Below are positions 1 to 7,789 of a stretch of 55,460 nucleotides of DNA, piece after piece. The stretch spans positions 1 to 55,460 of the forward strand of contig NZ_BMXW01000024.1 in the NCBI RefSeq assembly GCF_014651955.1, given 5' to 3'. Position 1 is the stretch's first letter, and the number at the start of each line of letters is the position of its first letter. The DNA comes from Shewanella fodinae. Its GTDB lineage: Bacteria > Pseudomonadota > Gammaproteobacteria > Enterobacterales > Shewanellaceae. The translations under genes were made by a program, and so were the position numbers. A model generated the notes under the pieces. That model did no database searches and was not told the origin of the DNA. It saw only the letters and a list, made by a program, of their open reading frames with translations.

Positions 1-54
1 AATAAGATGAAAGTTTGACTTGCCTAAATCGATACCGAGTACTTGAATAAACAT
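1..54 (-). CDS. IS110-family transposase, N-terminal fragment (continues off the left edge)
   Basis: Reading the minus strand from the ATG at 54-52 gives MFIQVLGIDLGKSNFHLI. This matches the start of IS110-family transposases, in which the first aspartate of the RuvC-like DEDD catalytic centre sits in the GIDLGK motif (Asp9 here). A strong ribosome binding site (AGGAGG, plus-strand 64-69) lies nine bases upstream. Only 18 codons are visible, so integrity and subgroup are unknown. These enzymes recombine DNA guided by a bridge RNA encoded by the element. The fragment is recognised from motif and start context alone. Confidence 0.75.
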   Translation of the reverse strand, partial: MFIQVLGIDLGKSNFHLI

Positions 55-117
55 GATGGTCTACCTCCTGTCTAGCCTAATCTCAGCATAGTTGCTGAGA
101 AGGGAGGCGGACCATCA
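54..117 (-). promoter_or_regulatory. Leader hairpin that would sequester the transposase ribosome binding site
   Basis: Bases 54-68 and 103-117 are inverted repeats pairing at 13 of 15 positions, with one 2x2 mismatch. Between them lies a second perfect 8-bp hairpin (81-88 with 93-100, loop TAGT). On a minus-strand transcript the 3' arm contains the AGGAGG and abuts the ATG. Folding would therefore hide the initiation site whenever transcription enters from outside. Similar arrangements are known in IS10, IS50 and IS200; applying that logic to this IS110 element is inference. Confidence 0.55.
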
Positions 118-123
118 CATTAA

Positions 124-141
124 GCCCGGCGATTGCCGGGC
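124..141 (-). terminator. Hairpin after the lipoprotein gene, possible weak terminator
   Basis: Bases 124-130 and 135-141 form a perfect 7-bp GC-rich stem with loop GATT, 25 bases after the stop of the minus-strand lipoprotein gene. The downstream tract on the minus strand is only TTAATG, so intrinsic termination would be weak. It also roughly marks the outer limit of the IS110 leader. Confidence 0.4.
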
Positions 142-166
142 AAATACTTCAATAGCTAATTAAAGG

Positions 167-652
167 TTACGCAGAAGGAATATCTAATAGATCCGTTTTA
201 GTTTGTGCCAAAGTGCCATTAATATTGATGGCCAATTTCAGCTGTCCAACGGTAGTTCCCAATTTTTCTAGGCTCCCCGGAGTGAATTGGTATTTTCCAG
301 CGGTATCCGTTGCACTTAGAGTGCCACTGCAGACATCGCTGCTGTCACTGCACGCAAAGCGGACGCCCTTATGCCAAGGGATTGAAAATGCTGAAACCTG
401 TTCGCCGGGAATATTCAGGTACATGACCGTATAATTGGCACCCGCACCAGTAACCGGTTCTCCCTCATTAGTCGTGAGTGAAAATGTTACCGCTTTGGTA
501 GCGCTGTCAATGCTATCAACCACAATTTTGAGGCTGGTAGCATCGTTGATAGACACATAGCTCGGTTCAGGGGTTACGTTTTCGTCATCATCCGAACCGC
601 AGCCACCGAGCGCCAATAATGCCGAAATTATTATCAGACTTTGATATTTCAT
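167..652 (-). CDS. Small lipoprotein of unknown function, paired with a multihaem cytochrome
   Basis: A 161-residue protein with a lipoprotein signal peptide: Met-Lys start, hydrophobic core, then lipobox LGGC with the lipidated cysteine near residue 18. An acidic linker (GSDDDE) follows. Residue +2 is Gly, so outer-membrane sorting is likely. The mature part is predicted beta-rich and I do not recognise the family. The ATG at 652 is chosen over the GTG at 655 because AGGAGG lies five bases before it. The start is nine bases past the stop of the cytochrome gene, so both are one operon and the lipoprotein may be a periplasm-facing partner of the cytochrome. Function is otherwise unknown. Confidence 0.7.
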   Translation of the reverse strand: MKYQSLIIISALLALGGCGSDDDENVTPEPSYVSINDATSLKIVVDSIDSATKAVTFSLTTNEGEPVTGAGANYTVMYLNIPGEQVSAFSIPWHKGVRFACSDSSDVCSGTLSATDTAGKYQFTPGSLEKLGTTVGQLKLAININGTLAQTKTDLLDIPSA

Positions 653-661
653 CACAGCCTC

Positions 662-1582
662 CTAGTGACAGTCGCTGCAGGTGAAACCTTCATGTGCCCC
701 GGTCAAACCAGCAGTGACATCGTGCTCGCTATGACAGGTTTGGCACTCCATCTGGGCGTTAACATCTGTGGCAAAATAGGTATCGGGCTCCCGCTTGGTA
801 CTGCTGTGGCAGCCAGCACAGTCACTATTCCCCTCGGCAGCGGTAGCAACATCCAGCGTGTTATCCAACGCTTTATTGAGGAAATCGACAGTCGTATAGG
901 CGATTTCTGCTGTAACCTGGGCACAACGCTCCAGTTTTGCCGGATGACTGGTGCCAAACTTACTTTGCTTTGACCAAAGCGTCACAGAAGTATGACAAAG
1001 AATTGATTTTGCTACAGACTGCCCAATCTTATCCGCTGTTAGCAATTCTCCGGCATCGGTCTTACGGGTTGGTGCACCAATGGCACTCAAGAACTCGCTA
1101 TCTCCACGTGGCATCGCCGTACTTTCATAATAATGATATACAGAGCGGATAACCTTGTTGCGATCGACGCCCGCCAGCATGTTGACAGCCATCGCTGCTG
1201 CGTTTAGGCAACCGCACAAGGTGCCCCAGCCAGCAATACCACCGGCACCATAAACGGTTATATTGGTGGGAATTGCCGCAAATTTACAGGCATCTTCGTG
1301 CCCTTGCGCGGCCAACTCTTTGACGATGGCATCAAAGACACCATACATACAACCACCTTTGCCATAGTCTTCGTATGCGCGTTTTGCTACCGCGAGCGGC
1401 TCGACTTTCACATAAGTCAGAAGATTAGCCGCCAAATCACTGGTGCCTTCACTGCCGATACCAATAGATATATCGCCTGGACAAGTGTCTGCGGCCATAG
1501 CTGTTGCCATGATGCCCCCACCCGCAGCAACACTTACCAAACCGATAATTTGTCCCATTGCCTGACGTCGATTTACGTTCAT
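662..1582 (-). CDS. Split-Soret-like c-type cytochrome with Tat-type signal, three CXXCH motifs
   Basis: A 306-residue periplasmic protein. It starts with a twin-arginine-like signal (NRRQAMG, residues 4-10) and a hydrophobic stretch ending AMA. The central domain carries the Cys/Gly-rich signature of split-Soret and C_GCAxxG_C_C-type proteins: GGCMYGVF near 76, GGIAGWGTLCGCLN near 114. Three haem-binding motifs sit at the C-terminus: CAGCH 255-259, CQTCH 290-294 and CSDCH 302-306. The last histidine is the final residue of the protein. The second of two close ATGs is chosen because GGGG lies eight bases before it; the alternative start is 1588. It probably transfers electrons in anaerobic respiration; the partner and substrate are unknown. 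Confidence 0.75.
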   Translation of the reverse strand: MNVNRRQAMGQIIGLVSVAAGGGIMATAMAADTCPGDISIGIGSEGTSDLAANLLTYVKVEPLAVAKRAYEDYGKGGCMYGVFDAIVKELAAQGHEDACKFAAIPTNITVYGAGGIAGWGTLCGCLNAAAMAVNMLAGVDRNKVIRSVYHYYESTAMPRGDSEFLSAIGAPTRKTDAGELLTADKIGQSVAKSILCHTSVTLWSKQSKFGTSHPAKLERCAQVTAEIAYTTVDFLNKALDNTLDVATAAEGNSDCAGCHSSTKREPDTYFATDVNAQMECQTCHSEHDVTAGLTGAHEGFTCSDCH

Positions 1583-1928
1583 GTTCATCACCCCACATTT
1601 GTTATTTTGCAATTTGCAAAAATGCGAATTGCAGATAGTTAAAATCAATTAAATCAACTACTTAGTGGCATATGCTAGATTAAATTCTTTGCTACGCATT
1701 AAATGTGATCGATTACGACTTATCGATAATTCATGAAAAAAATCTTTAGGAGTTTTTATTCATGAATGAGGTAAATAGGAAGCTGGTTTTCGCCGGTACA
1801 AGCTCAGATGTAGGAGAAATACTTTAGGGAAAGGCTCACGTATCTCAAAAATGACCAATTAACTTCTATACTTTGCTCGACAGGGAATGATTACTCAACA
1901 GGATGTTAAATACCTGGGGGCTGAATGC
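1583..1928. other. Intergenic region between cytochrome and diguanylate cyclase genes
   Basis: This divergent region holds the promoters of the minus-strand cytochrome operon and the plus-strand GGDEF gene. AAATGTGATC at 1701-1710 matches one half of a CRP site, but the other half is poor. A tiny open reading frame with a good ribosome binding site lies at 1762-1827. No convincing FNR site or terminator was seen. Confidence 0.4.
1762..1827 (+). CDS. Possible 21-residue leader peptide or gene remnant
   Basis: An ATG at 1762 preceded by TAGGAG (nine-base spacing) opens a 21-codon frame that begins MNEVNRKLVF and ends GEIL. It lies about 100 bases before the diguanylate cyclase start on the same strand. 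The good initiation context argues for translation. The short length gives no homology support. It could be a leader peptide, a small protein, or the remnant of a larger gene. Confidence 0.25.
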   Translation: MNEVNRKLVFAGTSSDVGEIL

Positions 1929-3524
1929 ATGCTGAGAAGATCCAGCTTAAGGTCACAGTTACTGCTTGCTGTCGCACTGGCATGCTGCGCCATTCTATCG
2001 ACCCAGGTGATGATACGTTACATGTGGACACTGCCGCAGTTCTCGCATCTGGCACTCTATAATGACAAACTGGAAATCAAGCGTTTCAAGAGTGTTTTGC
2101 AACTACAACTGAAGCGGTTACAAAATATTGCCTATGATAACGCTGTCTGGGACGGCTCTTACACAAAAGCGCTTGCCCGAGATCAACAGTGGTTTAAAGA
2201 CAACTTTATGATCGGGCCTTCTTTTCAGCATCTGTCTATCAACGGACTGTATTTTTACGACAATGAACAGCAACTCCTGGCGGGTATGAGTGTTGATAAC
2301 AACCTGCAACCTATCACCGTCACCATGTTTTCTGCCCCGCAAGACATACCGACGAAACTCCTGATCAGTACAGAAGAAGTTCAGCAAAATCAGCTAATGC
2401 CGGTGTCAAAGACCAGTTTTATTAAGGTCAACGACAAGCCTGCGGTAGTTATCAGTCAAAGCATAGCGCCTTCGCTGGAACAGGGTGTCAGTGCTGGTAC
2501 CTTGTTGCTGTGGCACTATTTAGATGGCCGTTTTATCGGGGAGTTGATGCCATTAGCCAATGATGATATCCGTATCATCGATCCTGCCCAAGAAAGCGAC
2601 ATCGGACAGCACATCAGCACTATGCTGCAAGCTGATGACATACAAATTAAGCTCTGGAAAAATAGTTTATATCTTGGAGTCCTAGGGTTAGATAACCAGC
2701 TGTTATTGGTGTTTGCTATCCCACAAAGTCCGAGAATATACGATGAGGCACTGTTTAATCCTGCCCTCTCAGCCGGCATAGCCGTGTCTTTCCTGACGCT
2801 GTTGCTGTTTTATCTTTATATCAGCCGCAAATTAGTCGAACCCGTTCGTCATTTGCTGAAAACGATTAGCTACGTCAATTTCAGTAATGACTATTCCGCT
2901 AGAGCTAACCTGAGAGGTCATAACGAGATACACAAACTCGGTCGTCTGATTGACCTGATGTTCGAATTAGTAGCACAGCAGCAACAAAAGCTCACGATGA
3001 AAAATCGCCAGTTACAGGATCTGAGTAATACCGATGCATTAACCGGTTTGGCCAATCGTCGTTATTTGGATGAATATCTCGCAACCTTGCGCAATTCGGT
3101 CATTAACCGCAAGCAACCCATAGCCATGCTGGTGGTTGATGTGGATTTTTTCAAGCGTTACAACGACTTTTACGGTCATGCCATGGGAGACAAAGTGCTA
3201 CAACAAGTAGCAATTGCCCTTCAGGAAAGCACTCACCGTGCCACTGATCTGATATGTCGCTATGGTGGCGAAGAATTTGTGCTGGTGCTGGAAAACACCA
3301 GCAAAGAAGAAGCCATGGTGGTGGCGGGCAATCTCTGCCAAGCAGTAGAAAAGCTGGGGATCCCCCATCAAACTTCTGCCGCCAGCAAGGTGGTCACTAT
3401 CTCTGTTGGTCTGGCGGTAAAACCTGCTGATGCCATTATTGAATATGAAACCCTGTTTGCCTGGGCTGATGCGGCACTCTATATCGCTAAAGACAATGGT
3501 CGCAATCGCTATGAAGTTGCGTAA
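1929..3524 (+). CDS. Membrane diguanylate cyclase, CHASE4-GGDEF
   Basis: A 531-residue inner-membrane enzyme making c-di-GMP from GTP. Order: first membrane helix (about residues 10-30), periplasmic CHASE4-type sensor (about 45-250, with the typical NAVWDGSY and WFKDNF segments), second helix (about 265-287), HAMP-like linker, and a C-terminal GGDEF domain. The active motif is GGEEF (446-450). An inhibitory I-site RATD lies at the standard five-residue distance upstream, so it is probably active with product feedback. The start at 1929 is chosen for GGGGG eight bases upstream; the in-frame ATG at 1887 would add 14 residues with a poor ribosome site. The gene lies just outside the lateral flagellar cluster. 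Confidence 0.85.
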   Translation: MLRRSSLRSQLLLAVALACCAILSTQVMIRYMWTLPQFSHLALYNDKLEIKRFKSVLQLQLKRLQNIAYDNAVWDGSYTKALARDQQWFKDNFMIGPSFQHLSINGLYFYDNEQQLLAGMSVDNNLQPITVTMFSAPQDIPTKLLISTEEVQQNQLMPVSKTSFIKVNDKPAVVISQSIAPSLEQGVSAGTLLLWHYLDGRFIGELMPLANDDIRIIDPAQESDIGQHISTMLQADDIQIKLWKNSLYLGVLGLDNQLLLVFAIPQSPRIYDEALFNPALSAGIAVSFLTLLLFYLYISRKLVEPVRHLLKTISYVNFSNDYSARANLRGHNEIHKLGRLIDLMFELVAQQQQKLTMKNRQLQDLSNTDALTGLANRRYLDEYLATLRNSVINRKQPIAMLVVDVDFFKRYNDFYGHAMGDKVLQQVAIALQESTHRATDLICRYGGEEFVLVLENTSKEEAMVVAGNLCQAVEKLGIPHQTSAASKVVTISVGLAVKPADAIIEYETLFAWADAALYIAKDNGRNRYEVA

Positions 3525-3587
3525 ATCATTTTCATTATTGTGAAGCTAGACCTATGTCTTGACCAAAGTCCCATAACAAATATCACT

Positions 3588-3605
3588 GAATAATTGCAAT
3601 TATTC
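3588..3605. repeat. Perfect 18-bp palindrome upstream of yceI
   Basis: GAATAATTGCAATTATTC reads identically on both strands and lies in the 243-bp gap between the diguanylate cyclase stop and the YceI gene, 163 bases before the yceI start. The AT-rich symmetric form and lack of a T tract suggest a regulator-binding site rather than a terminator. The regulator is unknown. Confidence 0.5.
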
Positions 3606-3767
3606 GAATTGTTTATGCGAATTTTCGCCGTTGATCTAAATTTTTTAGAACGTAGTATGAGTTGCAGCAGGAAATCCTCGGCAACAAATATTCTGGATGC
3701 CGGGATCTCAACCCATTAACGCTGGACGAAGATACTCGCCAGCTAACAATTATCAGAGAGGGAATAT

Positions 3768-4349
3768 ATGCATCTGTTGAAAAAAGTTACATTGAGTGTT
3801 GCGTTTGCAGGTTTCGCCAGCCTCAGTGCTAGTGCTATGGCCGAAACATTTCAATTGGATCCGACCCACACAAGTGTGGTTGTGTCATGGAATCATTTTG
3901 GTTTTTCTAACCCAACCGCCAGCTTCAGCGATGTCACCGGCACGCTAAACTTTGATGACGCGGATGCAACTAAATCAAAAGTCAGTGTAAAAATTCCAGT
4001 GAAAACCGTCGACACTCGAGTGCCAGCGTTAACTAAAGAGTTTCTGGCTAAAGACTACTTTGACGCCGAAGGTCACCCGCAAGCAACCTTTGATAGCACT
4101 AAAGTGGTGAAGACTGCCGCCAATGAATATGACGTTACCGGTAAACTGACTATCAAAGGGATCACTAAAGAAGTGGTATTGCATGCCAAGCTGAATAAAG
4201 AGGGCGAGCACCCAATGAAGAAAAAACCAACTGTTGGTTTTGACGCCACTACTGAAATTAAACGTTCTGAGTTTGGTATGGGTCAATATGTGCCTTATGT
4301 CAGCGATGAAGTGACCATTCACATCACTACCGAAGCCAGCACCCTATAA
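3768..4349 (+). CDS. yceI: YceI-family periplasmic lipocalin-like protein
   Basis: A 193-residue secreted protein with a Sec signal peptide cleaved after SASAMA (residue 25 or so). The mature protein begins with the family hallmark FQLDPTHTSV and continues with SFSDVTGTL, AKDYFDAEGHP and the terminal FGMGQYVPYVSDEV segment. Length fits the family (about 190). YceI proteins bind isoprenoid-type lipids in a beta-barrel; some respond to pH or osmotic stress. GAGAGGG lies upstream of the ATG. It stands alone, followed directly by a terminator, so it is a single-gene unit. The physiological ligand is not deducible. Confidence 0.9.
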   Translation: MHLLKKVTLSVAFAGFASLSASAMAETFQLDPTHTSVVVSWNHFGFSNPTASFSDVTGTLNFDDADATKSKVSVKIPVKTVDTRVPALTKEFLAKDYFDAEGHPQATFDSTKVVKTAANEYDVTGKLTIKGITKEVVLHAKLNKEGEHPMKKKPTVGFDATTEIKRSEFGMGQYVPYVSDEVTIHITTEASTL

Positions 4350-4370
4350 GCGTTGTAAACCCGCGTTAAG

Positions 4371-4410
4371 AAAGCCGCCTGTTTCGTCCCTGCAGGCGGT
4401 TTTCATTTTT
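4371..4410 (+). terminator. Intrinsic terminator after yceI, shared with the flagellar operon end
   Basis: Stem 4375-4381 (CCGCCTG) pairs with 4393-4399, followed by TTTTCATTTTT on the plus strand. It sits between convergent yceI and fliJ, so it may also stop minus-strand transcription from the flagellar cluster. Confidence 0.8.
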
Positions 4411-4424
4411 ATGGTGTTCACGTT

Positions 4425-4835
4425 TCAGCTTCTAGCATGATAACCACAGACCAGTTCATCCAACTGTTTTTGTTCCTGTAATTGTTGCTGTTTTCTCGCG
4501 GTTTCCGCTCGCCGTTCCAGCATATGTTGTAGCCCCAGATTGAAACTTGCCTGTTGCAGGCAAGCCCGTTGCTGCAGACGGTATTCCTGTGAAGCCTCCA
4601 TGACTCGCCGCTGTTGCTGCTCACATAACTGATGCATCTGCTGTTTAATGCTGCCCATGTTCTGTAAATAAAGCGCAGAACCTCCGTGGTTAACCGACAG
4701 CGCTGCCATATGCTCATGCAATTGTTCAAAGCGACTCTGCTCCAATTGCTGACTCTGTAACAGCTGCTGCCGACGACTTTGCATACGTTCAAATTTTTGC
4801 CGTTGCAACGCCATATACTGATTAAGCGAACTCAT
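4425..4835 (-). CDS. fliJ: Lateral flagellar export chaperone FliJ
   Basis: A 136-residue, Gln- and Arg-rich, almost wholly coiled-coil protein, the expected size and character of FliJ. FliJ links the FliI ATPase ring to FlhA and helps unload chaperones at the export gate. Sequence identity within FliJ is always low, so the call rests on position: it follows fliH-fliI and overlaps the end of fliI by 14 bases. It is the last gene of the motY-lafK-fliEFGHIJ operon, and the terminator region at 4371-4410 follows. Confidence 0.85.
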   Translation of the reverse strand: MSSLNQYMALQRQKFERMQSRRQQLLQSQQLEQSRFEQLHEHMAALSVNHGGSALYLQNMGSIKQQMHQLCEQQQRRVMEASQEYRLQQRACLQQASFNLGLQHMLERRAETARKQQQLQEQKQLDELVCGYHARS

Positions 4836-6150
4836 TGACCAACTCCATTAGTTGCTTACGACTGTCGGCATATATTGATTGTTCGTTAAGGCCCTGACAC
4901 AGAAAAGCTTCGATGGCTGGGAAACGTTTAACCACAGCATCTAGTTCCGCATCTTCACCTCGTTGATAAGCCCCCAGCGGAATTAACTCCTGGATCTGCT
5001 GATAACGGCTGTACAAGCGCTTCAATCGGTAACAGGCCTGCAGATGGGCTTCACTCACTATCTGAGGCATCACCCGGCTGATTGAGGCCCCAATATCGAT
5101 TGCTGGGAAATGCCCTTGCTCTGCCAAAGAACGCCGCAGCACTATATGCCCATCGAGGATAGCCCGCGTGCTGTCGACGATGGGATCTTGCGGGTCATCA
5201 CCTTCCGCCAGTACGGTATAAATGGCGGTCATGCTGCCACGAGAACTATTGCTATTACCGGAGCTTTCGACGAGTCCGGTCAACTTGCTGAATACGGAAG
5301 GCGGATAACCTTTAGTTGCTGGGGGTTCACCGAGAGACAAGCCGATTTCCCGCTGTGCCTGAGCATAGCGAGTCAGAGAATCCATCAACAGTAGTACGTT
5401 TTTCCCTTGATCTCGAAAATGGGCGGCAAGCTTATGGCTCAGCTCCGCTGCTCGCAACCGCAGCAATGGCGACTGATCCGCGGGAGCGGCCACCACAATG
5501 GCTTTCTTGCGTCCCTCAGGCCCTAAGGCATGCTCAATAAAATCACGGACTTCCCAACCACGTTCACCAATCAATCCGACAATTACCACGTCGGCCGCAG
5601 TATAGCGGGTCATCATGCCTAACAATTTACTCTTACCGACACCGGAACCGGCAAACAAGCCAATACGCTGACCTTTACCCACGGTAAACAGGCCATTAAG
5701 CGCCCGAATGCCGACGTCCAAAGGTTGCTCTACCCCGCGCCGCTGCAGGGGGCTTAGATGTGGTGCATATAATGTTTGTCGTGGTGCGTCGATTTCGCCA
5801 AGGTCGTCAATCGGTCGCATCAGACCGTCGACAACACGCCCCATCAAGGAATCGCCTACTGGCAAGAGAGCGGAATTTTCGATCACCCGCACTTTCGCGC
5901 CAGCGTACAGCCCGGAAACCGCAGCCAAAGGCATCAGAAAGGCCTGTTCCTGATCAAAACCTATCACTTCAGCATCAAACCACTGCTGTTGGCCTTCCAC
6001 CTGACAACGCTGTCCAAGCGATAAACGCCCGCCTTTAACGGTCAAGGTCAGGCCATTAATACTCAGTAAGCGCCCGTAACTGTTGAATTGATGCGCTGGA
6101 CGGATGGCTGCAGTAGCGAGCTGCAGACGCTGTTGCCATTCAGTCTGCAT
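4822..6150 (-). CDS. fliI: Lateral flagellar export ATPase FliI
   Basis: A 442-residue F1-beta-like ATPase. Walker A is GSGVGKS (168-174) and Walker B LLLMD (253-257). The FliI/T3SS-specific stretch GERGWEVRDFIE and the SLGEPPATKGYPPSVF region are present. It forms a cytoplasmic hexamer that energises substrate loading into the FlhA/FlhB gate with FliH and FliJ. Length matches the family. It overlaps fliH (11 bases) and fliJ (14 bases), indicating translational coupling. No missing catalytic residue was seen. Confidence 0.97.
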   Translation of the reverse strand: MQTEWQQRLQLATAAIRPAHQFNSYGRLLSINGLTLTVKGGRLSLGQRCQVEGQQQWFDAEVIGFDQEQAFLMPLAAVSGLYAGAKVRVIENSALLPVGDSLMGRVVDGLMRPIDDLGEIDAPRQTLYAPHLSPLQRRGVEQPLDVGIRALNGLFTVGKGQRIGLFAGSGVGKSKLLGMMTRYTAADVVIVGLIGERGWEVRDFIEHALGPEGRKKAIVVAAPADQSPLLRLRAAELSHKLAAHFRDQGKNVLLLMDSLTRYAQAQREIGLSLGEPPATKGYPPSVFSKLTGLVESSGNSNSSRGSMTAIYTVLAEGDDPQDPIVDSTRAILDGHIVLRRSLAEQGHFPAIDIGASISRVMPQIVSEAHLQACYRLKRLYSRYQQIQELIPLGAYQRGEDAELDAVVKRFPAIEAFLCQGLNEQSIYADSRKQLMELVNEFA

Positions 6151-6766
6151 CGGTGAGTATCGGCTTTATCTGTTGCAGCACCTCAGAGAGACGCTGCCGA
6201 AATGACAATTGATGCAGTTGCGCTTCCCCTTCAAACTGCACCTGCCCAACAGGCAAGGATTCATCCACCCGAAAAGGAATACCATCGATATCGCTAATTC
6301 CCTGACTTTTAAGCCATTGGTTGTCGCTAACGGAAACACTGATAGCGGTAACGATGTCACGCCCTTGCAGGGCTTCCAGCGTGCGCTCTATCGCCTTTAG
6401 ATAAGACTGTGGCTGCGCCGACAACTCACTTTCAATAACGGTCTGCGCCAGCTCGCGGATCAGTGTATAGAGATCTTCGCTTAACTGTGCCGCACTGATG
6501 TGAAGCTGAGACTTAATACCATTCATCAGTTGTGCCAGATGCTGACGGTTATCAGCTTCGGTTGCGGTTTTTTGCTGCTGCAACTTTTGTTGCCATTGTG
6601 CTTCTATTTCCGCTCTTAATTCATCAGCTGCCCACTGCCGCCCACGCTGCTCGCCCGTCAATTGACCATCGTTGACACCTTGTTGGTAGGCCTCGTCAAG
6701 CCGCTGTTGCAACGTTAGCTGCGACGCCTGACGGACAACTGAAGGGAATTGAAACAGTTCTGACAT
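6140..6766 (-). CDS. fliH: Lateral flagellar FliH, regulator of the export ATPase
   Basis: A 208-residue protein with a Gln/Glu-rich central coiled coil (about 40-110) and a C-terminal V-type-ATPase-E-like domain (about 110-208). FliH dimers hold FliI in the cytoplasm and tether it to FliN in the C-ring. The call is supported by domain character and by position between fliG and fliI. It starts three bases after the fliG stop and overlaps fliI by 11 bases. Confidence 0.9.
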   Translation of the reverse strand: MSELFQFPSVVRQASQLTLQQRLDEAYQQGVNDGQLTGEQRGRQWAADELRAEIEAQWQQKLQQQKTATEADNRQHLAQLMNGIKSQLHISAAQLSEDLYTLIRELAQTVIESELSAQPQSYLKAIERTLEALQGRDIVTAISVSVSDNQWLKSQGISDIDGIPFRVDESLPVGQVQFEGEAQLHQLSFRQRLSEVLQQIKPILTDAD

Positions 6767-6769
6767 GGC

Positions 6770-7789
6770 TTACCCCAACACATCTTCCTGATAAAGCCGA
6801 TAATCGATGGTGCCATCGCTCATCATCTGCCGAATGATTTTCATAATCTCCGCGCGTGCCGTTTCCACTTTTCGCACGGGCTGGGGGGCCAAGCCATCAA
6901 GCTGCTGTTGATACACTTGTGCTAAGCGTTTGGGCAAGGCTTGTAAAATAGACTGGATAAATTCTGCTTTTGCCCCTTTGAGTGCCACAATCCACAACTC
7001 ATCGGAAATCTCGTTCATCAGTTGTGCACGTACTTCTTCGGTCTGTAGGGCAATGGTATCAAAGTCGAACATCCGTTCTTCAATAGCAATGGCCGTCTGC
7101 TTGTCGTGCTGTCGTAGCAAGGCGATAATTTCTGCTTTGTTGCCGTTATAGCGGTTGACAATCTCGGCCACTTTTTCGACGCCATCCACTCTGGCACCGG
7201 TTTGCTGCCCGACAAATTCGATACAGCGCTCCAGTGCAAAACGTAAATCATCGATAATATGCTCACTGACTTCCCGCATTCCGGCAATGCGGAACAGCAG
7301 ATCTTCGTGGCGCTCCTGCGGTAATAATGCCAGCACCGCCGAGCTTTGCTCCGGTGGCAAAAATGCCAGGATCAGCGCCTGCATCTGCGCATGTTCCTGT
7401 TCCAGGAACCGGGCGATCAGTTCAGATGGTACCCATTCGAGACAGCGTAACTCTTCAATCAAAGTAACGCCATAAATATCATCGAGCATGCCCCGCGCCA
7501 GCTTGCGCCCCACGGCTTTATCCAATGCTTTTTCTAAATAACGGCGCGATGCACCACTGACACCACTTTCGTTGCGGTAACTGTCAAAGAAATGTTGCAG
7601 CGTCTGACTCATATCCTCTTGGGTAATATGCGCAATTTTCGCCATCCGCTCAGACAAGGCCTTCACCTCACCTTTGCCGAGCCGCCGAATAACGTTAGCA
7701 GCGTTATCCTCGCCCATACTCAACAACAGAATAGCGGCTTGATCGAGTTCAGATAATTCGCTGACGAATTCAGGACTTGCTGGATTCAA
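6770..7789 (-). CDS. fliG: Lateral flagellar motor switch protein FliG
   Basis: A 339-residue rotor protein. The N-terminal part has the FliF-binding segment LDQAAILLLSMGED. The middle and C-terminal domains carry the FliG hallmarks, with charged torque-generating residues facing MotA. Length is normal. The only suitable start is a TTG at 7789, with AGGAA six bases upstream; the next in-frame Met is at residue 25 and would cut the FliF-binding helix. The start overlaps the fliF end by 20 bases. FliG couples proton flow through MotA/MotB to rotation and joins the MS ring to FliM. Confidence 0.95.
   Translation of the reverse strand: MNPASPEFVSELSELDQAAILLLSMGEDNAANVIRRLGKGEVKALSERMAKIAHITQEDMSQTLQHFFDSYRNESGVSGASRRYLEKALDKAVGRKLARGMLDDIYGVTLIEELRCLEWVPSELIARFLEQEHAQMQALILAFLPPEQSSAVLALLPQERHEDLLFRIAGMREVSEHIIDDLRFALERCIEFVGQQTGARVDGVEKVAEIVNRYNGNKAEIIALLRQHDKQTAIAIEERMFDFDTIALQTEEVRAQLMNEISDELWIVALKGAKAEFIQSILQALPKRLAQVYQQQLDGLAPQPVRKVETARAEIMKIIRQMMSDGTIDYRLYQEDVLG

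Larger units (their letters stand above)
1..117 (-). mobile_element. Left end of an IS110-family insertion sequence (truncated by window)
   Basis: The element enters from the left edge. It contains the first 18 codons of a DEDD-type transposase and its structured leader. The non-coding stretch before the transposase is short: at most about 110 bases before the tail of the next gene. That is less than the long left end of the IS110 group, where the bridge RNA is encoded upstream, and fits the IS1111 group, where the RNA lies downstream of the transposase. The exact outer boundary cannot be seen, because neither target core nor right end is in the window. Subgroup assignment is inference. Confidence 0.7.

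Noticed and set aside
1701..1722. CRP site before the cytochrome operon
   Set aside because: Only the left half (AAATGTGATC) matches; the right half does not.
3656..3790. Open frame before yceI that looks protein-like in composition
   Set aside because: It has no start codon, begins right after a TAG, and is out of frame with yceI. It could be a gene remnant, but nothing supports expression.
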